The position numbers were made by a program, and so were the translations under genes. Below, piece after piece: positions 12,344 through 12,863 of a DNA stretch of 12,863 bases; positions within the stretch are counted from its first letter, which is position 1; every line of letters begins with the position of its first letter. The notes under the pieces were generated by a model, which worked only from the letters and a program-made list of their open reading frames with translations, did no database searches and had not been told where the DNA came from. Source of the DNA: Chloroflexota bacterium (GTDB lineage: Bacteria > Chloroflexota > Limnocylindria > Limnocylindrales > CSP1-4); contig DAIDTV010000019.1 of NCBI GenBank assembly GCA_027457005.1, positions 1 through 12,863 of the forward strand, in the 5' to 3' direction.

Positions 12344-12863
12344 CTCCCCCGAGGCGCGCCGCGGCGTCGTGGGCCCGTTCAGCGGCCGCCAGCTGCTGAT
12401 CCTCGCGGTGGCCGTGGTGGTCGTGGCCCTCGCGCTCAAGGCCGTCACCACGCCGATCGGCACGGCGGCACCGCCGGCGCCCACGCCGGGCGCGTCGTTC
12501 GTCGCCTTCGCGGCCCCGCAGCAGGGGCTCCAGCCCGGGGACCGAGCCCCGGAGCTGGTGGGGACCGCCAACGGCAAGCCGGTGCAGCTCACCGACCTGC
12601 AGGGCCGGCCGATCCGCCTGTCCGACTTCCTCGGTCACCCCGTGTGGATCAACTTCTTCGCCTCCTGGTGTCCCCCCTGCCAGTCCGAGACGCCGACCAT
12701 CGAGGAGGTCTACGAGACGCACCGGGCGCAGGGGCTGGTGGTCATCGGCGTGAGCGTCCAGGAGTCGTCGGTCGCCGACGTCCTCGCCTACGCGAAGACG
12801 TACGGGCTGCAGTACACGATCGGCTTCGACGGCACGTCGGCCGTGTACCGCGCCTATCACGTC
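12336..12863 (+). CDS. TlpA/ResA-type membrane-anchored thioredoxin (3' end beyond window)
   Basis: 176 residues are present and the frame is open to the right edge. After a short cytosolic start, LLILAVAVVVVALAL (about 20-34) is an uncleaved membrane anchor. A Pro/Ala-rich linker follows, then a thioredoxin domain of the AhpC/TSA-Redoxin type: PGDRAPEL, LSDFLGHPVWINFFASWCPPC with active cysteines 112 and 115, and VVIGVSVQE. It should face outside the membrane and receive electrons from the CcdA protein, reducing apocytochrome or other thiols. GTG 12336 overlaps the ccdA stop by 8 bases (GTGTCTGA), a sign of coupled translation. The linker contains a small internal echo, VQLTDLQG then IRLSDFLG. 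Missing residues lie outside. Confidence 0.92.
   Translation, partial: MSDSPEARRGVVGPFSGRQLLILAVAVVVVALALKAVTTPIGTAAPPAPTPGASFVAFAAPQQGLQPGDRAPELVGTANGKPVQLTDLQGRPIRLSDFLGHPVWINFFASWCPPCQSETPTIEEVYETHRAQGLVVIGVSVQESSVADVLAYAKTYGLQYTIGFDGTSAVYRAYHV

Noticed and set aside
11048..12592. Long minus-strand open frame opposite the thiol-redox operon
   Set aside because: It runs through the tRNA-Arg and three recognisable plus-strand genes, and its translation is low-complexity with no family resemblance.
1..12863. CRISPR array, transposase, integrase or phage structural genes
   Set aside because: I looked for spaced direct repeats and for DDE, tyrosine- or serine-recombinase motifs on both strands and saw none.

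Overview
The window is GC-rich, with strongly GC-ending codons and densely packed genes. Several genes appear to start without a leader: a TAnnnT-type -10 box lies 6-8 bases from the start codon. Together with the gene families present (a class III cyclase fused to an ATPase and TPR repeats, DUF998, a Grx-CcdA-TlpA operon, and small SRPBCC/NTF2 barrels), this suggests Chloroflexota, perhaps the Ca. Limnocylindria group, or a high-GC actinomycete-like lineage. That placement is inferred from style and not from a marker gene.

Layout. 1-2813 (-): a very large signalling protein (cyclase, NB-ARC-like ATPase, TPR-like repeats) running off the left edge. 2814-3034: a divergent promoter region and a long leader. 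3035-3481 (+): an SRPBCC protein. 3482-3728: convergent spacer with nested hairpins. 3729-5464 (-): a two-gene ABC-2 exporter with an ATGA overlap. 5578-5730 (-): the C-terminal stub of an AHSA1-type protein, fused to the end of a TIM-barrel glycosidase-like gene (5731-6771, -). 6891-7289 (+): a metallo-beta-lactamase-fold gene broken by frameshifts. 7420-7587 (-): stub of an NTF2-like protein. 7633-8313 (-): a DUF998 membrane protein. 8345-8638 (-): a frameshifted VapC toxin. 8687-8926 (-): an N-truncated ACT-domain protein. 9025-9429 (-): a SnoaL-like protein with its own leader. 9844-10893 (-): an amidohydrolase. 11010-11085 (-): tRNA-Arg(CCT). 11168-12863 (+): a thiol-redox operon (glutaredoxin-like, CcdA, TlpA) running off the right edge.

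Two observations stand out. First, the last 19 bases of the tRNA-Arg (11012-11030) recur exactly and in the same orientation at 7290-7308, which is where recognisable homology of the broken metallo-hydrolase gene stops. This is the geometry left by tRNA-targeted integration, and it encloses 3.7 kb holding a cluster of gene remnants; no integrase remains in the window. Second, a 65-base leader, about 80% identical by hand count, precedes two unrelated small-protein genes (SRPBCC at 3035 and SnoaL-like at 9429). Each copy sits about 20 bases after a promoter-like sequence and just before a Shine-Dalgarno site. One copy lies inside the putative island and one outside it.

Intact genes with a clear role are the ABC exporter, the thiol-redox operon (electron transfer to extracytoplasmic thioredoxins, typical of cytochrome c maturation) and the cyclase-ATPase regulator. 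The middle third is accessory and decaying. Some of its frameshifts could instead be assembly indels, though truncations and a gene-stub fusion cannot be explained that way.
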